Positions 44,201 to 52,127 of a DNA stretch of 64,000 nucleotides are shown piece by piece; the stretch's first letter is position 1, and every line of letters begins with the position of its first letter. The DNA is from Lentzea fradiae (GTDB lineage: Bacteria > Actinomycetota > Actinomycetes > Mycobacteriales > Pseudonocardiaceae). Below the pieces are notes generated by a model. That model saw nothing but the letters and a program-made list of their open reading frames with translations, had not been told where the DNA came from and ran no database searches. The stretch lies in assembly GCF_900100955.1 (NCBI RefSeq), contig NZ_FNCC01000004.1, positions 124,001 to 188,000 of the forward strand, written 5' to 3'. A program made the position numbers and the translations under genes.

Positions 44201-44444
44201 GGGGCGGGTGCTCGTCCTCGCCGCCGAGGACGAGCCGGGGTGGCGGGTGTTCGTGGACTCCGTCGAGGTGCCTGTGGTCCGGGTCTGGGGGCATTTGGTG
44301 GGGGTGCCGTTGCCGTCCGACCGGGCTGAGGTCCGGGTTTCGATGTCGTCTGTCTGGCGGGATTTCCTGGTGCTGGGGCAGGGGGCGGCTGTTTTGTTCA
44401 CGCTGCTGACCGCTGTGCCCGGGAGGCGGAGGAGCGCTGTTTAG
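41268..44444 (+). CDS. giant GT2 glycosyltransferase with polytopic membrane region
   Basis: 1058 residues. N-terminal GT2 domain (~1-270): VLVCHDGDRWLSTALSALRR, VIAVDTGSGDRT, WLWLLHDDCAPEPDCL, LLRDDLDFGWRANRSGH. It has a helix after the GT domain (GLPRLLVLSLLRALGFLL), then a disordered Pro/Ala-rich spacer, ~10 membrane helices from about 450 to 810, and a ~240-residue extracytoplasmic part ending in one last helix. This plan is known in actinobacterial glycan-synthesis proteins next to whiB2. Could couple sugar transfer to lipid-linked substrate handling. Follows whiB2 by 30 nt with its own -10. Substrate unknown. Confidence 0.87.
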   Translation: MTSPHPRLRTAPVLCVLVCHDGDRWLSTALSALRRQKIRPRHVIAVDTGSGDRTPALLKKALLAEAGDLLDGVLTLPRGTGFATAVRVAVEHAVDRWGDPGKWLWLLHDDCAPEPDCLTALLTAAEVSPSAAVLGPLCLDWVDSRLVVEAGLSTDSSGHRQLGLSSAEHSATFRQSTEVLAVSSAGSLIKREVWHALGGYDEAMPLLRDDLDFGWRANRSGHLVLCVPVARMRHARAATKGDRRLDAAMARPGPSFRGVDRAHGMRTFLVNCSGFSFLIGLPRLLVLSLLRALGFLLLRRFADAHAEAGAARYLLTRARLREGRRTRRGSRVVPGLFTSRLTRFRNALRAGAAFLVRRRVQADAALGRLPVTDSGATWLDPSEVDSPPVGPAALPAGASRGRPRVAGLRRPAVVVSVEAAPDEAKPAPRPRPSPGPRAGAEVVFVEVDRTRVLRSLLLSPPVLLLLSLSVVAIVANWSRLGLDLAGGRLLPVGSLGSVWSTYLESWHPVSGGTSAPAPAALAVLGLMPGGPSFAVAMLLLGDIPFAALSAYIASRGLRVRRSVRAVVAAFYGLLPVATTAVSEGRLDVVVVHVVTPVVFAGVYAVLRASSTHAWLPMASGTSLGVAVIGAFSPLTHTLVIAGALVGFVAVTGGARRIAALFAIVLLPMALLLPWPAVLVQNPEMVLNGLGAAFSSPPPNLVVCSVFAVGAFAAAVLRPNAAMLPGVLVIVLAVGALAAVLAVGAWPGAPLVVLAWGLVWVVLAACRRGVAPGVAGSVRVRRAVYLVGVVVLASLTVAGFLDLRSGPLRSGGGVSLSSSLTAELERTGRSVLVLGSPVRQVAGRMPAFGDDDLVPVSSSPARLRRWNSALLDGTPDAVKTALAQAAASGVVFVVLPSSEAAARVASAAGELVSTAPPASDGRPVLRVRLAGDTGVLLAPELARRARTGGDPPEVLAAEGISPVNVSLPEVAVRVSPGGEGRVLVLAAEDEPGWRVFVDSVEVPVVRVWGHLVGVPLPSDRAEVRVSMSSVWRDFLVLGQGAAVLFTLLTAVPGRRRSAV

Positions 44445-44529
44445 GGCGAAGAACTCCACCCCGGAACCCCCCGGCTTCGCCGTCGCGTGGTGCGCGCCGG
44501 GGGTGTGAGAGGCGTCTCAGCGAGGGCTG

Positions 44530-44979
44530 CTAGCCCTCGTCGATCACGTCGGGGTCGAGGCCGAGGTAGTTCGCGACCTGTTCCACCAGGACGTCGTGGA
44601 CCAGGTCGGCCAGGTCCGCGCCGTCTTTCGCCCTGGCTTCCAGGGGGCGGCGGTAGAGGACGATCCTGGCTCTGTTCTCGCTGCCTGCCGGGAGCAGGCG
44701 GGCCAGGGGGACGTTGCCGTCCTCCACCACGCCGTCCTCGCCTTCCACCTGTACTTCCGGGACGTCGTCCACGGCCACGTCGAGCTGGGTCAGCTCGGTT
44801 CGCCAGCGGGCTTCGATGGGTTCCAGGGCTTCGATCACCAGGGCGTCGAAGCGTTCTGCCCTGGAGCGGGCGGCGGGGAGGGTGGCCGGGTAGAGGGGAC
44901 CGCGCAGGCCGCGGCCGTGCCGGTCGCGGTTGCGTCGACGCGGCGAGTCCTGTCGCCGTGAACCTCGTGCCATCACCAC
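44530..44979 (-). CDS. zincin-like protein (metallopeptidase family PF06262) lacking HExxH
   Basis: 149 residues, Rv3259-like. Basic N-terminus (RGSRRQDSPRRRNRDRHGRG), core RAERFDALVIEALEPIEARW, VPLARLLPAGSENRARIVLYRRPLE. Where the fold has HExxH it reads VHDVLVEQVANYLG, so the catalytic Glu and second His are gone. Probably a structural relative rather than an enzyme. GTG 44979 follows TAGGCT by 8 nt. Divergent from the DUF3499 gene. Confidence 0.8.
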   Translation of the reverse strand: MVMARGSRRQDSPRRRNRDRHGRGLRGPLYPATLPAARSRAERFDALVIEALEPIEARWRTELTQLDVAVDDVPEVQVEGEDGVVEDGNVPLARLLPAGSENRARIVLYRRPLEARAKDGADLADLVHDVLVEQVANYLGLDPDVIDEG

Positions 44980-44987
44980 AACAGAGC

Positions 44988-44993
44988 AGCCTA
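44988..44993 (-). promoter_or_regulatory. -10 hexamer TAGGCT (leaderless, zincin gene)
   Basis: Same hexamer as in the purK and manB promoters, 8 nt before GTG 44979 on the minus strand. Confidence 0.45.
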
Positions 44994-45052
44994 GTTGCTC
45001 CCCCCGAAGAGCAAACACAGCGTGCCTCACACACAGCCTCGCGTGGACGCGC

Positions 45053-45058
45053 TATCGT
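45053..45058 (+). promoter_or_regulatory. -10 hexamer TATCGT (leaderless, DUF3499 gene)
   Basis: TATCGT ends 8 nt before GTG 45067. Confidence 0.4.
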
Positions 45059-45066
45059 CCCCGATC

Positions 45067-45426
45067 GTGCGGAGCGTGAGACGGTGCTCGCGAACCGGGT
45101 GTGCTAACCCGGCTGTCGCCACGCTCACCTACGCCTATGCGGACTCCACCGCAGTCGTCGGACCGCTCGCCACGTACTCCGAACCGCACAGCTACGACCT
45201 GTGCGAGGAGCACGCCCTGCGGCTCACGGCGCCGCGTGGCTGGGAGGTCGTGAGGCACCAGGGTGAGTTCGCGGCGCCCGAGCCGACAGTGGACGACCTG
45301 ACGGCGTTGGCCGAGGCGGTGAGGGAGGCCGGGCGTGCCGATGTGAGCCCGAAGCTGCCCGACGTGCCCGCGGGCACTCATCGGCGCGGTCACCTGCGCG
45401 TATTGCCCGATCCGCACGAGGACTGA
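45067..45426 (+). CDS. DUF3499-family protein (Rv3258c-like)
   Basis: 119 residues. Cys pairs RRCSRTGC and a DLCEEHAL motif suggest a small zinc-binding fold. Pattern CANPAVATLTYAYADSTAVVGPL and GWEVVRHQGEF are typical of DUF3499, found only in Actinobacteria between whiB2 and the phosphomannomutase gene. The function is unknown. The start GTG 45067 is supported by the -10 spacing and by the first Cys motif. Confidence 0.82.
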   Translation: MRSVRRCSRTGCANPAVATLTYAYADSTAVVGPLATYSEPHSYDLCEEHALRLTAPRGWEVVRHQGEFAAPEPTVDDLTALAEAVREAGRADVSPKLPDVPAGTHRRGHLRVLPDPHED

Positions 45427-45462
45427 CCGCACCACCACACGCACCTCTGATCCGCTCGCCGG

Positions 45463-45468
45463 TAGGCT
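45463..45468 (+). promoter_or_regulatory. -10 hexamer TAGGCT of the manB operon (leaderless)
   Basis: TAGGCT ends 9 nt before GTG 45478. GGTAGGCTGCCTGA (45461-45474) is identical to the purK promoter string at 10974-10987. The inverted half-sites GGTAGGC/GCCTgACC could form a regulator site. Confidence 0.5.
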
Positions 45469-45477
45469 GCCTGACCA

Positions 45478-46866
45478 GTGGCCGTCAAGAGCGAGTTCCT
45501 GGGAGTGTGCGGCGTGCGTGACCTGTCCGGCATCGTCAAGGCGTACGACATCCGTGGGGTGGTCGGCGAGCAGCTGGACGCCGCCGTGGTCCGGGACTTC
45601 GGCGCGGCCTTCGCGCGGCTCGTCGGCGGGCCCGCGATCGTGATCGGTCACGACATGCGCGACTCGTCGCCCGCGCTGTCGCGTGCCTTCGCCGAGGGGG
45701 CGCAGGCGCAGGGCGTGAACGTGATCAGCATCGGCCTGGCCAGCACGGACATGCTCTACTTCGCCTCCGGCAAGCTCGACCTGCCGGGCGCCATGTTCAC
45801 CGCGAGCCACAACCCCGCCAAGTACAACGGCATCAAGCTCTGCCGCGCGGGCGCGTCGCCGGTCGGGCAGGACTCCGGGCTCGCGCAGATCCGCCAGGAC
45901 GCCGAGAACCAGGTGCCGGACGTCGAGGGCGTCGAGCCGGGCACCTTCGAGGAGCGGAACATGCTCGTCGACTACGCGGCGTACCTGAACGAGCTGGTCG
46001 ACCTCAGGAACATCCGCCCGCTCAAGATCGTGGTGGACGCGGGCAACGGCATGGGCGGCTACACCGTGCCGCAGGTCTTCGAGGGCCTGCCCATCGAGGT
46101 CGTCCCGATGTACTTCGAGCTCGACGGCAGCTTCCCGAACCACGAGGCCAACCCGCTCGACCCGAAGAACATCGTCGACCTGCAGGAACGCACCCGCGCC
46201 GAGGGTGCGGACGCCGGTGTCGCGTTCGACGGCGACGCCGACCGCTGCTTCGTCGTCGACGAGAACGGCGACCCGGTCAGCCCGTCCGCGATCACCGCGC
46301 TGGTCGCCGTGCGCGAGCTGGCCAAGGACCCCGGCGGCACGATCATCCACAACCTGATCACGTCGCACGCGGTGCCGGAGATCGTGCGGGAGCACGGCGG
46401 CAAGCCGGTGCGCACGCGCGTCGGCCACTCGTTCATCAAGGAGGAGATGGCCAAGACCGGCGCCATCTTCGGTGGCGAGCACTCCGCGCACTACTACTTC
46501 CGCGACTTCTGGCGGGCCGACACCGGCATGCTGGCCGCACTGCACGTGCTGGCCGCGCTGGGTGAGCAGGACGGCCCGCTGTCCGCGCTGACCTCGGCCT
46601 ACAACCGCTACGCCGCGTCCGGTGAGATCAACTCGACGGTCGCCGACCAGGTCGGCCGGATCGCCGCGATCAAGGACGCCTACGGCTCGAAGGACGGCGT
46701 CACGATCGACGAGCTCGACGGCCTGACCGTGCAGCTCGCCGACGGGTCGTGGTTCAACCTGCGCGCGTCGAACACCGAGCCGTTGCTGCGCCTGAACGTC
46801 GAAGCCGCCACCCCCGAGGCCGTCGCCGCGCTCAGCGACGAGGTCCTCGCGATCGTCCGGGCCTGA
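45478..46866 (+). CDS. manB: phosphomannomutase/phosphoglucomutase
   Basis: 462 residues. Alpha-D-phosphohexomutase: KAYDIRGVVG, the phosphoserine loop TASHNPAKYNG with the catalytic Ser, the metal-binding loop DGDADRC, and GGEHSAHYYFRDFW, plus the sugar-phosphate loop RASNTEPLLRLNVEA. Converts mannose-6-P to mannose-1-P, feeding the guanylyltransferase at 35061. First gene of a compact run (Trm112-like, SIS-like, manA). Rv3257c counterpart. Confidence 0.95.
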   Translation: MAVKSEFLGVCGVRDLSGIVKAYDIRGVVGEQLDAAVVRDFGAAFARLVGGPAIVIGHDMRDSSPALSRAFAEGAQAQGVNVISIGLASTDMLYFASGKLDLPGAMFTASHNPAKYNGIKLCRAGASPVGQDSGLAQIRQDAENQVPDVEGVEPGTFEERNMLVDYAAYLNELVDLRNIRPLKIVVDAGNGMGGYTVPQVFEGLPIEVVPMYFELDGSFPNHEANPLDPKNIVDLQERTRAEGADAGVAFDGDADRCFVVDENGDPVSPSAITALVAVRELAKDPGGTIIHNLITSHAVPEIVREHGGKPVRTRVGHSFIKEEMAKTGAIFGGEHSAHYYFRDFWRADTGMLAALHVLAALGEQDGPLSALTSAYNRYAASGEINSTVADQVGRIAAIKDAYGSKDGVTIDELDGLTVQLADGSWFNLRASNTEPLLRLNVEAATPEAVAALSDEVLAIVRA

Positions 46867-46878
46867 GGAGAGAACGCC

Positions 46879-47079
46879 GTGGCCGTCAAGCTCGAACAGC
46901 AGTTGCTCGACATCCTCGCCTGCCCGTGCCCCGAGCACGCGCCGTTGCAGGTCGGGACCGCCGCCGACCCGGAGGCGGACTTCCTCACGTGCACCGCGTG
47001 CGGGCGTTCGTTCCCGGTGCGCGACGGCATCCCGGTGCTGCTGCTGGACGAGGCGGTCGAGCCGCCTGCGGCTGGGTGA
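46879..47079 (+). CDS. Trm112-like small zinc-ribbon protein
   Basis: 66 residues. Two Cys pairs: LACPCPEHA and CTACGRSFPVRDGIPVLL. Trm112 family members act as partners that activate methyltransferases or as stand-alone stress proteins. Sits 12 nt after manB and overlaps the next gene by 4 nt. Partner methyltransferase not evident. Confidence 0.9.
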   Translation: MAVKLEQQLLDILACPCPEHAPLQVGTAADPEADFLTCTACGRSFPVRDGIPVLLLDEAVEPPAAG

Positions 47080-48149
47080 CACCGGTGCTCGACGACACGC
47101 TGCTCGACGACGCGAACCGCCTCGCCGACGCGGACACGGGTGCCTGGCTGCGCGCCGCCGCGCGGGCGGGTGCCCAGGTCCGCGCCACCGCAGAGGCAGC
47201 CGCCGAGGCGGGGGTGGACCGGATCTTCAACGAACGCCCCCGCGCGGTCGTGCTGGTCACCCGGCCCGGTCACGCGGTGTCGGTGGCGGGCGTCGTCGTG
47301 GCGTTGCTCGGACCCGGCTGCCCGGTGCCGGTCGTGGTGGCCGACGAGGTGCCGCCGTGGGTGGGTGCGCTCGACGTGGTGCTCGCCCACACCGAGGACC
47401 CCGGTGACCGGGTGCTCGCGGAGTCGATCGACCGCGCGGTGCGCAGGGGCGCCAGGACGTTGCTGACGGCGCCGGACTCCGGTCCGATCGCCTCGGCCGC
47501 GGCGGGCCGCGCCGTGCTGCTGCCGCCGCGCGTCGACGTGCCGCCGGGCTTCAGCTTTCACCGCGCGCTCACCGCGTGGATCACCGTGCTGAACGCGCTG
47601 GGGCTGCTCAAGACCGACGTGGAGGTGCTCGCGGACGAGCTCGACCGCGAGGCCGAGCGCGACCACCCCGTGCACGAGTCGTTCGTGAACCCGGCCAAGT
47701 CGCTCGCGTTGCGCGTCGCCGACCGCACGCCGCTGCTGTGGGGCCTCGACGAGGTCGCCACGTCGGTCGGGGTGCACGGCGCGAACGTGCTGGCCGCGTT
47801 CGCCGGGGTCGCCAGCGACGTCGCCGGGTACCCGCAGGCACTCGCCCGCCCGGTCCTGCACCGCCGCGCGGTGCAGGGCACCTCCGGTGCGGACCTCTTC
47901 GCCGACCCCGACGACGAGCCGGGCAGCGGTCTCGTGCGCGTCCTGCTGCTGGCCGTGCGGCAGGGCCCGGTGGCCGAGGCGATGAGACACGCCGCCGAGG
48001 ACGCCCTGCCGGGCGCCGACGTGCTGGAGCCGGCCGTCGAGGTGGCGGGAGGCGACGCGGTGAGCGCCGCGCTGCTCGCGCTGCGCTTCGAACTGGCCGC
48101 GCTGTACCTCGGGCTCGCCGCCGGGACGCTCGGCGGCAACCCGTACTGA
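47076..48149 (+). CDS. SIS-like sugar-phosphate domain protein (Rv3256c-like)
   Basis: 357 residues. No membrane segments. A tandem SIS-like alpha/beta fold is suggested by VVLVTRPGHAVSVAGVVVAL, TLLTAPDSGPIASAAAG, and the C-terminal LALRVADRTPLLWGL. It lies between manB and manA and is conserved there in Actinobacteria, so a regulatory or phosphosugar-isomerase-like role is inferred; TobH annotation is often used. GTG 47076 overlaps the Trm112-like stop. Confidence 0.8.
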   Translation: MTPVLDDTLLDDANRLADADTGAWLRAAARAGAQVRATAEAAAEAGVDRIFNERPRAVVLVTRPGHAVSVAGVVVALLGPGCPVPVVVADEVPPWVGALDVVLAHTEDPGDRVLAESIDRAVRRGARTLLTAPDSGPIASAAAGRAVLLPPRVDVPPGFSFHRALTAWITVLNALGLLKTDVEVLADELDREAERDHPVHESFVNPAKSLALRVADRTPLLWGLDEVATSVGVHGANVLAAFAGVASDVAGYPQALARPVLHRRAVQGTSGADLFADPDDEPGSGLVRVLLLAVRQGPVAEAMRHAAEDALPGADVLEPAVEVAGGDAVSAALLALRFELAALYLGLAAGTLGGNPY

Positions 48150-48169
48150 CTTGGGAGCTGAGAAGAGAA

Positions 48170-49384
48170 GTGGACCTGCTTCACAACGCGGTGAGGCCGT
48201 ACGCGTGGGGATCGCGCACGGCCATCGCAGAGCTGCTCGGCAAGGAGGTGCCCGCACCCCATCCCGAGGCAGAGCTGTGGATGGGCGCCCACCCCGGCGA
48301 CCCGTCCCGCGTCGACGGCGTGGACGGCGTCCAGCGCTCGCTGCTCGACCTGCTGACCGAGGACCCGGACCGCCAGCTCGGCCCGCGCGTGACGAAGCGG
48401 TGGGGCAGCAGGCTCCCGTTCCTGCTCAAGGTGCTCGCCGCCGACGAGCCGCTCAGCCTGCAGGCGCACCCGTCGGCGGCCCAGGCGGCGGAGGGGTTCG
48501 CCGCCGAGGAGGCCCGCGGCGTCCCGCTCGACTCGCCGGTGCGCAACTACAAGGACCCGGCGGCCAAGCCGGAGCTGGTCTGCGCGCTCACCGAGTTCCA
48601 CGCCCTGGCGGGCTTCCGGTCGCCCGACCGCACCATCTCCCTGCTGCGTTCGCTCGACGCGCCCGCGCTCGCCCCGTACACCGAGATGCTGGTCGCGCAG
48701 CCGGACTCGTCGGGCCTGCGCGCGCTGTTCACGATGCTGATCACGCTGCCGCAGACGTCGCTCGCGGTGCTGCTGCCGCAGGTCCTCGACGCGTGCGTGC
48801 TGCACGTGAAGGAGCACGGCGAGTTCGACCTGGAATGCCGCACGATCCTGGAGCTGGGCGAGTCCTACCCCGGCGACGCGGGAGTGCTCGCGGCGCTGCT
48901 GCTCAACCGCCTCGTGCTGCAGCCCGGCGAGGCGATCCACCTGCCAGCCGGCAACCTGCACGCCTACCTGCGCGGCACAGGCATCGAGATCCTCGCCAAC
49001 TCGGACAACGTCCTGCGCTGCGGCCTCACCCCCAAGCACGTCGACGTGCCCGAGCTGCTGCGCGTGCTCGACTTCACCTGCGGCGACATGGAGGTGCTGC
49101 TCGGCGAGGAGGTCCAGCCCGGCGTGCGCGTCTACCGCACGCCCGCGCCCGAGTTCGAGCTGTCCCGCCTGGACCTGACCCGCGAGACCCGCGTCCACGA
49201 CGACGGACCGCAGATCATGATGTGCTCCGAGGGCGCGGTGGTGCTCACCAACGCCCGCGGCGACGAGCTGCGGCTGGCCCGCGGCCAGGCCGTCTGGCTG
49301 CCCGCGTCGGACCCGGCGGTGCTCGTCCGGCCGGATGGTGTTGAATCCGCTCAACTTTTCCGCGCGACGGCAGGAACCGACTAA
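48170..49384 (+). CDS. manA: mannose-6-phosphate isomerase, type I
   Basis: 404 residues. Cupin-type PMI. AVRPYAWGSRTAIAELLG, ELWMGAHPGDPS, FLLKVLAADEPLSLQAHPS (Zn ligands Gln/His), NYKDPAAKPELVCALTEF and AIHLPAGNLHAYLRGTGIEI. Interconverts fructose-6-P and mannose-6-P, the entry to GDP-mannose. GTG 48170 is preceded by AGAAGAGAAG. Confidence 0.95.
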   Translation: MDLLHNAVRPYAWGSRTAIAELLGKEVPAPHPEAELWMGAHPGDPSRVDGVDGVQRSLLDLLTEDPDRQLGPRVTKRWGSRLPFLLKVLAADEPLSLQAHPSAAQAAEGFAAEEARGVPLDSPVRNYKDPAAKPELVCALTEFHALAGFRSPDRTISLLRSLDAPALAPYTEMLVAQPDSSGLRALFTMLITLPQTSLAVLLPQVLDACVLHVKEHGEFDLECRTILELGESYPGDAGVLAALLLNRLVLQPGEAIHLPAGNLHAYLRGTGIEILANSDNVLRCGLTPKHVDVPELLRVLDFTCGDMEVLLGEEVQPGVRVYRTPAPEFELSRLDLTRETRVHDDGPQIMMCSEGAVVLTNARGDELRLARGQAVWLPASDPAVLVRPDGVESAQLFRATAGTD

Positions 49385-49428
49385 GGTCCCGTCCGGACAA
49401 AGCGGACTGGCGCAGCGAGGAGACAGGC

Positions 49429-50352
49429 GTGTCAGCAGGGGGCGGAACCAAGGCGATCATCGCGGCACTGGTGGCGAACGCCGGTATCGCGGTGGCCAAG
49501 TTCGTCGGATTCTTGATCACCGGCTCGTCGTCGATGCTCGCCGAGTCGGTGCACTCGGTGGCCGACACGTCGAACCAGGGCCTGCTGCTGCTCGGCCAGA
49601 AGACGGCCCAGCGCAAGGCGACCAGGCTTCACCCGTTCGGCTACGGCCGCGACCGGTACTTCTGGTCGTTCGTGGTGGCGCTCATGCTCTTCACCCTCGG
49701 CTCGGTCTTCGCGCTGTACGAGGGCATCCACAAGCTCCAGCACCCGGAGGACCTCTCCAGCCCGCTCGTCGCGGTCGGCATCCTCGTCGTCGCGATCGGC
49801 CTGGAGACCTACAGCTTCCTGACGGCCATCAAGGAGTCGAAGCTCATCAAGGGCAACGCCACCTGGTGGGAGTTCATCCGCAACTCGCGCACCCCGGAGC
49901 TCCCGGTCGTGCTGCTGGAGGACGCGGGCGCGCTCATCGGCCTGGTGCTGGCGCTGCTCGGCGTCGGCCTGTCGACGGTCACCGGCAACCCGGTCTTCGA
50001 CGCGCTCGGCACCGTCGCCATCGGTCTGCTGCTGGGCGTCATCGCGATCATCCTGATCATCGAGATGAAGTCGCTGCTGATCGGCGAGGGCGCTTCGGAC
50101 GCCGACCTCGACGTCATCTGCGGCGAGCTGGCCACGGGCAAGGTCCAGAAGGTCATCCACATCAAGACGCAGTACATCGGCCCGGACGAGCTGCTGGTGG
50201 CGGCGAAGATCGCCCTGGAGCCGCGCCTCCCGCTCGACGAGGTCGCCCAGGCGATCAACGACGCCGAGACGCGGGTGCGGGCGAAGGTGCCGCACGCCCG
50301 GCTGATCTACCTGGAGCCGGACCTCGACCGCTCCACGGTCACCCACAGCTGA
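49429..50352 (+). CDS. cation diffusion facilitator (CDF) transporter
   Basis: 307 residues. Helices 1-6 with the first motif VANAGIAVAKFVGFLITGSSSMLAESVHSVADT, in which helix 2 carries an S-x3-D metal site (HSVAD), and HPFGYGRDRYFWSF on the loop. A cytoplasmic C-terminal domain ends RLIYLEPDLDRSTVTHS. Exports divalent metal (Zn/Fe/Mn). GTG 49429 with CGAGGAGA upstream. Mn/Zn supply could matter to the neighbouring manA, but that is speculation. Confidence 0.92.
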   Translation: MSAGGGTKAIIAALVANAGIAVAKFVGFLITGSSSMLAESVHSVADTSNQGLLLLGQKTAQRKATRLHPFGYGRDRYFWSFVVALMLFTLGSVFALYEGIHKLQHPEDLSSPLVAVGILVVAIGLETYSFLTAIKESKLIKGNATWWEFIRNSRTPELPVVLLEDAGALIGLVLALLGVGLSTVTGNPVFDALGTVAIGLLLGVIAIILIIEMKSLLIGEGASDADLDVICGELATGKVQKVIHIKTQYIGPDELLVAAKIALEPRLPLDEVAQAINDAETRVRAKVPHARLIYLEPDLDRSTVTHS

Positions 50353-50363
50353 CGGCTTTTCTC

Positions 50364-50416
50364 CGCACGCGGGGCTCCTTCGTACTGTCACACAGTACGA
50401 AGGAGCCCCGCGTGCG
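50364..50416. terminator. 25-bp perfect hairpin after the CDF gene
   Basis: Arms 50364-50388 and 50392-50416 are exactly complementary over 25 bp with a 3-nt loop (CAC). It lies 12 nt after the CDF stop. Unusually long and strong. The outer part (CGCACGCGGGGCTCC) resembles the half of the GC palindromes of copy C. Confidence 0.8.
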
Positions 50417-50568
50417 ATTCGGCGGAGGCGGGGGCGGGGCGGGGCGGGGGGCGGGGCGTTCTGCGAGACAAAACGCAGGACAGACCCGGCCAGTCGCTAT
50501 AACCGGTAGTCGCGCTGGATACCTCATAGGGTGGGCCGGATCGGGGTTCCATCAAGGAGGTATGCACC

Positions 50569-52104
50569 GTGCCGGGGAATGGGTTGTGGCGCACCAAGAC
50601 GATCGAGCAGTCCATCGCGGACACCGACGAGCCGGGTACGAAGCTCCGCAAGGACCTCACGGCGTGGGACCTCACGGTCTTCGGTGTCGCCGTGGTCATC
50701 GGGGCCGGCATCTTCACGCTCACCGCCAGCACCGCGGGCAACATCGCCGGGCCGTCGGTCTCGTTGAGCTTCGTGCTCGCCGCTGTCGCTTGTGCGCTGG
50801 CGGCGTTGTGCTACGCCGAGTTCGCCTCGACGGTGCCGGTCGCTGGTAGCGCGTACACGTTCTCCTACGCCACGTTCGGTGAGTTCGCCGCGTGGATCAT
50901 CGGGTGGGACCTGGTGCTGGAGTTCGCGGTCGGGTCTGCCGCCGTGGCCAAGGGGTGGTCCGCCTATCTGCAGACGACGCTCGGGTTGCTCGGGTTCGAC
51001 GTCAAGACCGAGGTGGGCGACGGGGTCAAGTTCGACTGGGGTGCGGTGCTGCTCGTCGCGGTGCTCACGGTGTTGCTGGCGTTGGGGACGAAGTTGAGTT
51101 CGCGGGTCAGTGCGGTGATCACGGCGGTCAAGGTCGCTGTGGTGCTGCTGGTGATCGTGCTCGGCATCTCCTACATCAAGGCCGAGAACTACAGCCCGTT
51201 CATCCCGCCCGCCGCCGAGGGCGGGCCTGCCGCGCACACCGGGATCGAGCAGTCGTTGTTCTCGCTGATCACCGGGTACTCGGGGAGCACGTACGGCGTG
51301 CTGGGGATGTTGGCCGCGGCCAGCATCGTGTTCTTCGCGTTCATCGGGTTCGACGTCGTGGCCACCACGGCCGAGGAGACCAAGAACCCGCAGAAGGCCG
51401 TGCCGAGGGGCATCCTCGGGTCGCTGGCGATCGTCACGGTGCTGTACGTGGCCGTCACGCTCGTGATCACCGGCATGGTGCCCTACCAGAAGCTCGCGAC
51501 CCAGCCGGACGGCACTCGTGCGACGCTCGCGAGTGCGTTCTCGGACAACGGGGTCGACTGGGCCGCCACGGTGATCTCGGTCGGGGCGCTCGCCGGTCTG
51601 ACGACCGTCGTCATGGTGCTGATGCTGGGGCAGAGCCGGGTGTTGTTCGCGATGTCGCGGGACGGGTTGCTGCCGCGTGGTCTCGCGAAGACCGGACATC
51701 GGGGCACGCCCACGCGGATCACGATCATCATCGGTGTACTGGTCGCGGTCGCGGCCGGCTTCTTCCCGGCGGGCAAGCTGGAGGAGATGGTGAACGTCGG
51801 CACGTTGTTCGCGTTCATCCTCGTCTCGGCGGGTGTGCTGGTGCTGCGCAGGACGCGGCCCGACCTGTCGCGCGGGTTCCGCGTGCCGCTCGTACCGCTG
51901 GTGCCGATCCTCGCGATCCTCGCCTGCCTGTGGCTGATGCTGAACCTGACGGCGCTCACCTGGGTCCGCTTCCTGATCTGGATGGCGCTCGGCGTGGTCG
52001 TCTACTTCGTCTACAGCCGCCGGAACTCGGTGCTGGCGAAGGCCGGGGACAGGCCGGTGGAGTCCGATCCGGTGGTGAAACGCGGTGAGGAACCAGGGCA
52101 CTAG
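50569..52104 (+). CDS. APC-family amino-acid permease (Rv3253c-like)
   Basis: 511 residues, ~12 helices. The APC signature is LTVFGVAVVIGAGIFTLTASTAGNIAGPS, and the first helices contain LCYAEFASTVPVAGSAYTF. Cationic amino-acid transport is likely by similarity. GTG 50569; a GGAGG is within 15 nt upstream (AAGGAGGTATGCACC). Its 3' end is 23 nt before the MarR gene with its own -10. Confidence 0.92.
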   Translation: MPGNGLWRTKTIEQSIADTDEPGTKLRKDLTAWDLTVFGVAVVIGAGIFTLTASTAGNIAGPSVSLSFVLAAVACALAALCYAEFASTVPVAGSAYTFSYATFGEFAAWIIGWDLVLEFAVGSAAVAKGWSAYLQTTLGLLGFDVKTEVGDGVKFDWGAVLLVAVLTVLLALGTKLSSRVSAVITAVKVAVVLLVIVLGISYIKAENYSPFIPPAAEGGPAAHTGIEQSLFSLITGYSGSTYGVLGMLAAASIVFFAFIGFDVVATTAEETKNPQKAVPRGILGSLAIVTVLYVAVTLVITGMVPYQKLATQPDGTRATLASAFSDNGVDWAATVISVGALAGLTTVVMVLMLGQSRVLFAMSRDGLLPRGLAKTGHRGTPTRITIIIGVLVAVAAGFFPAGKLEEMVNVGTLFAFILVSAGVLVLRRTRPDLSRGFRVPLVPLVPILAILACLWLMLNLTALTWVRFLIWMALGVVVYFVYSRRNSVLAKAGDRPVESDPVVKRGEEPGH

Positions 52105-52114
52105 TTCCAGCAAC

Positions 52115-52120
52115 TAACCT
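52115..52120 (+). promoter_or_regulatory. -10 hexamer TAACCT of the MarR gene (leaderless)
   Basis: TAACCT ends 7 nt before ATG 52128. Confidence 0.45.
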
Positions 52121-52127
52121 GCCGAGC

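Noticed and set aside
49385..49428. metal riboswitch ahead of the CDF gene
   Set aside because: Only 44 nt between manA and the CDF start, with a normal ribosome site; no room for the structure.
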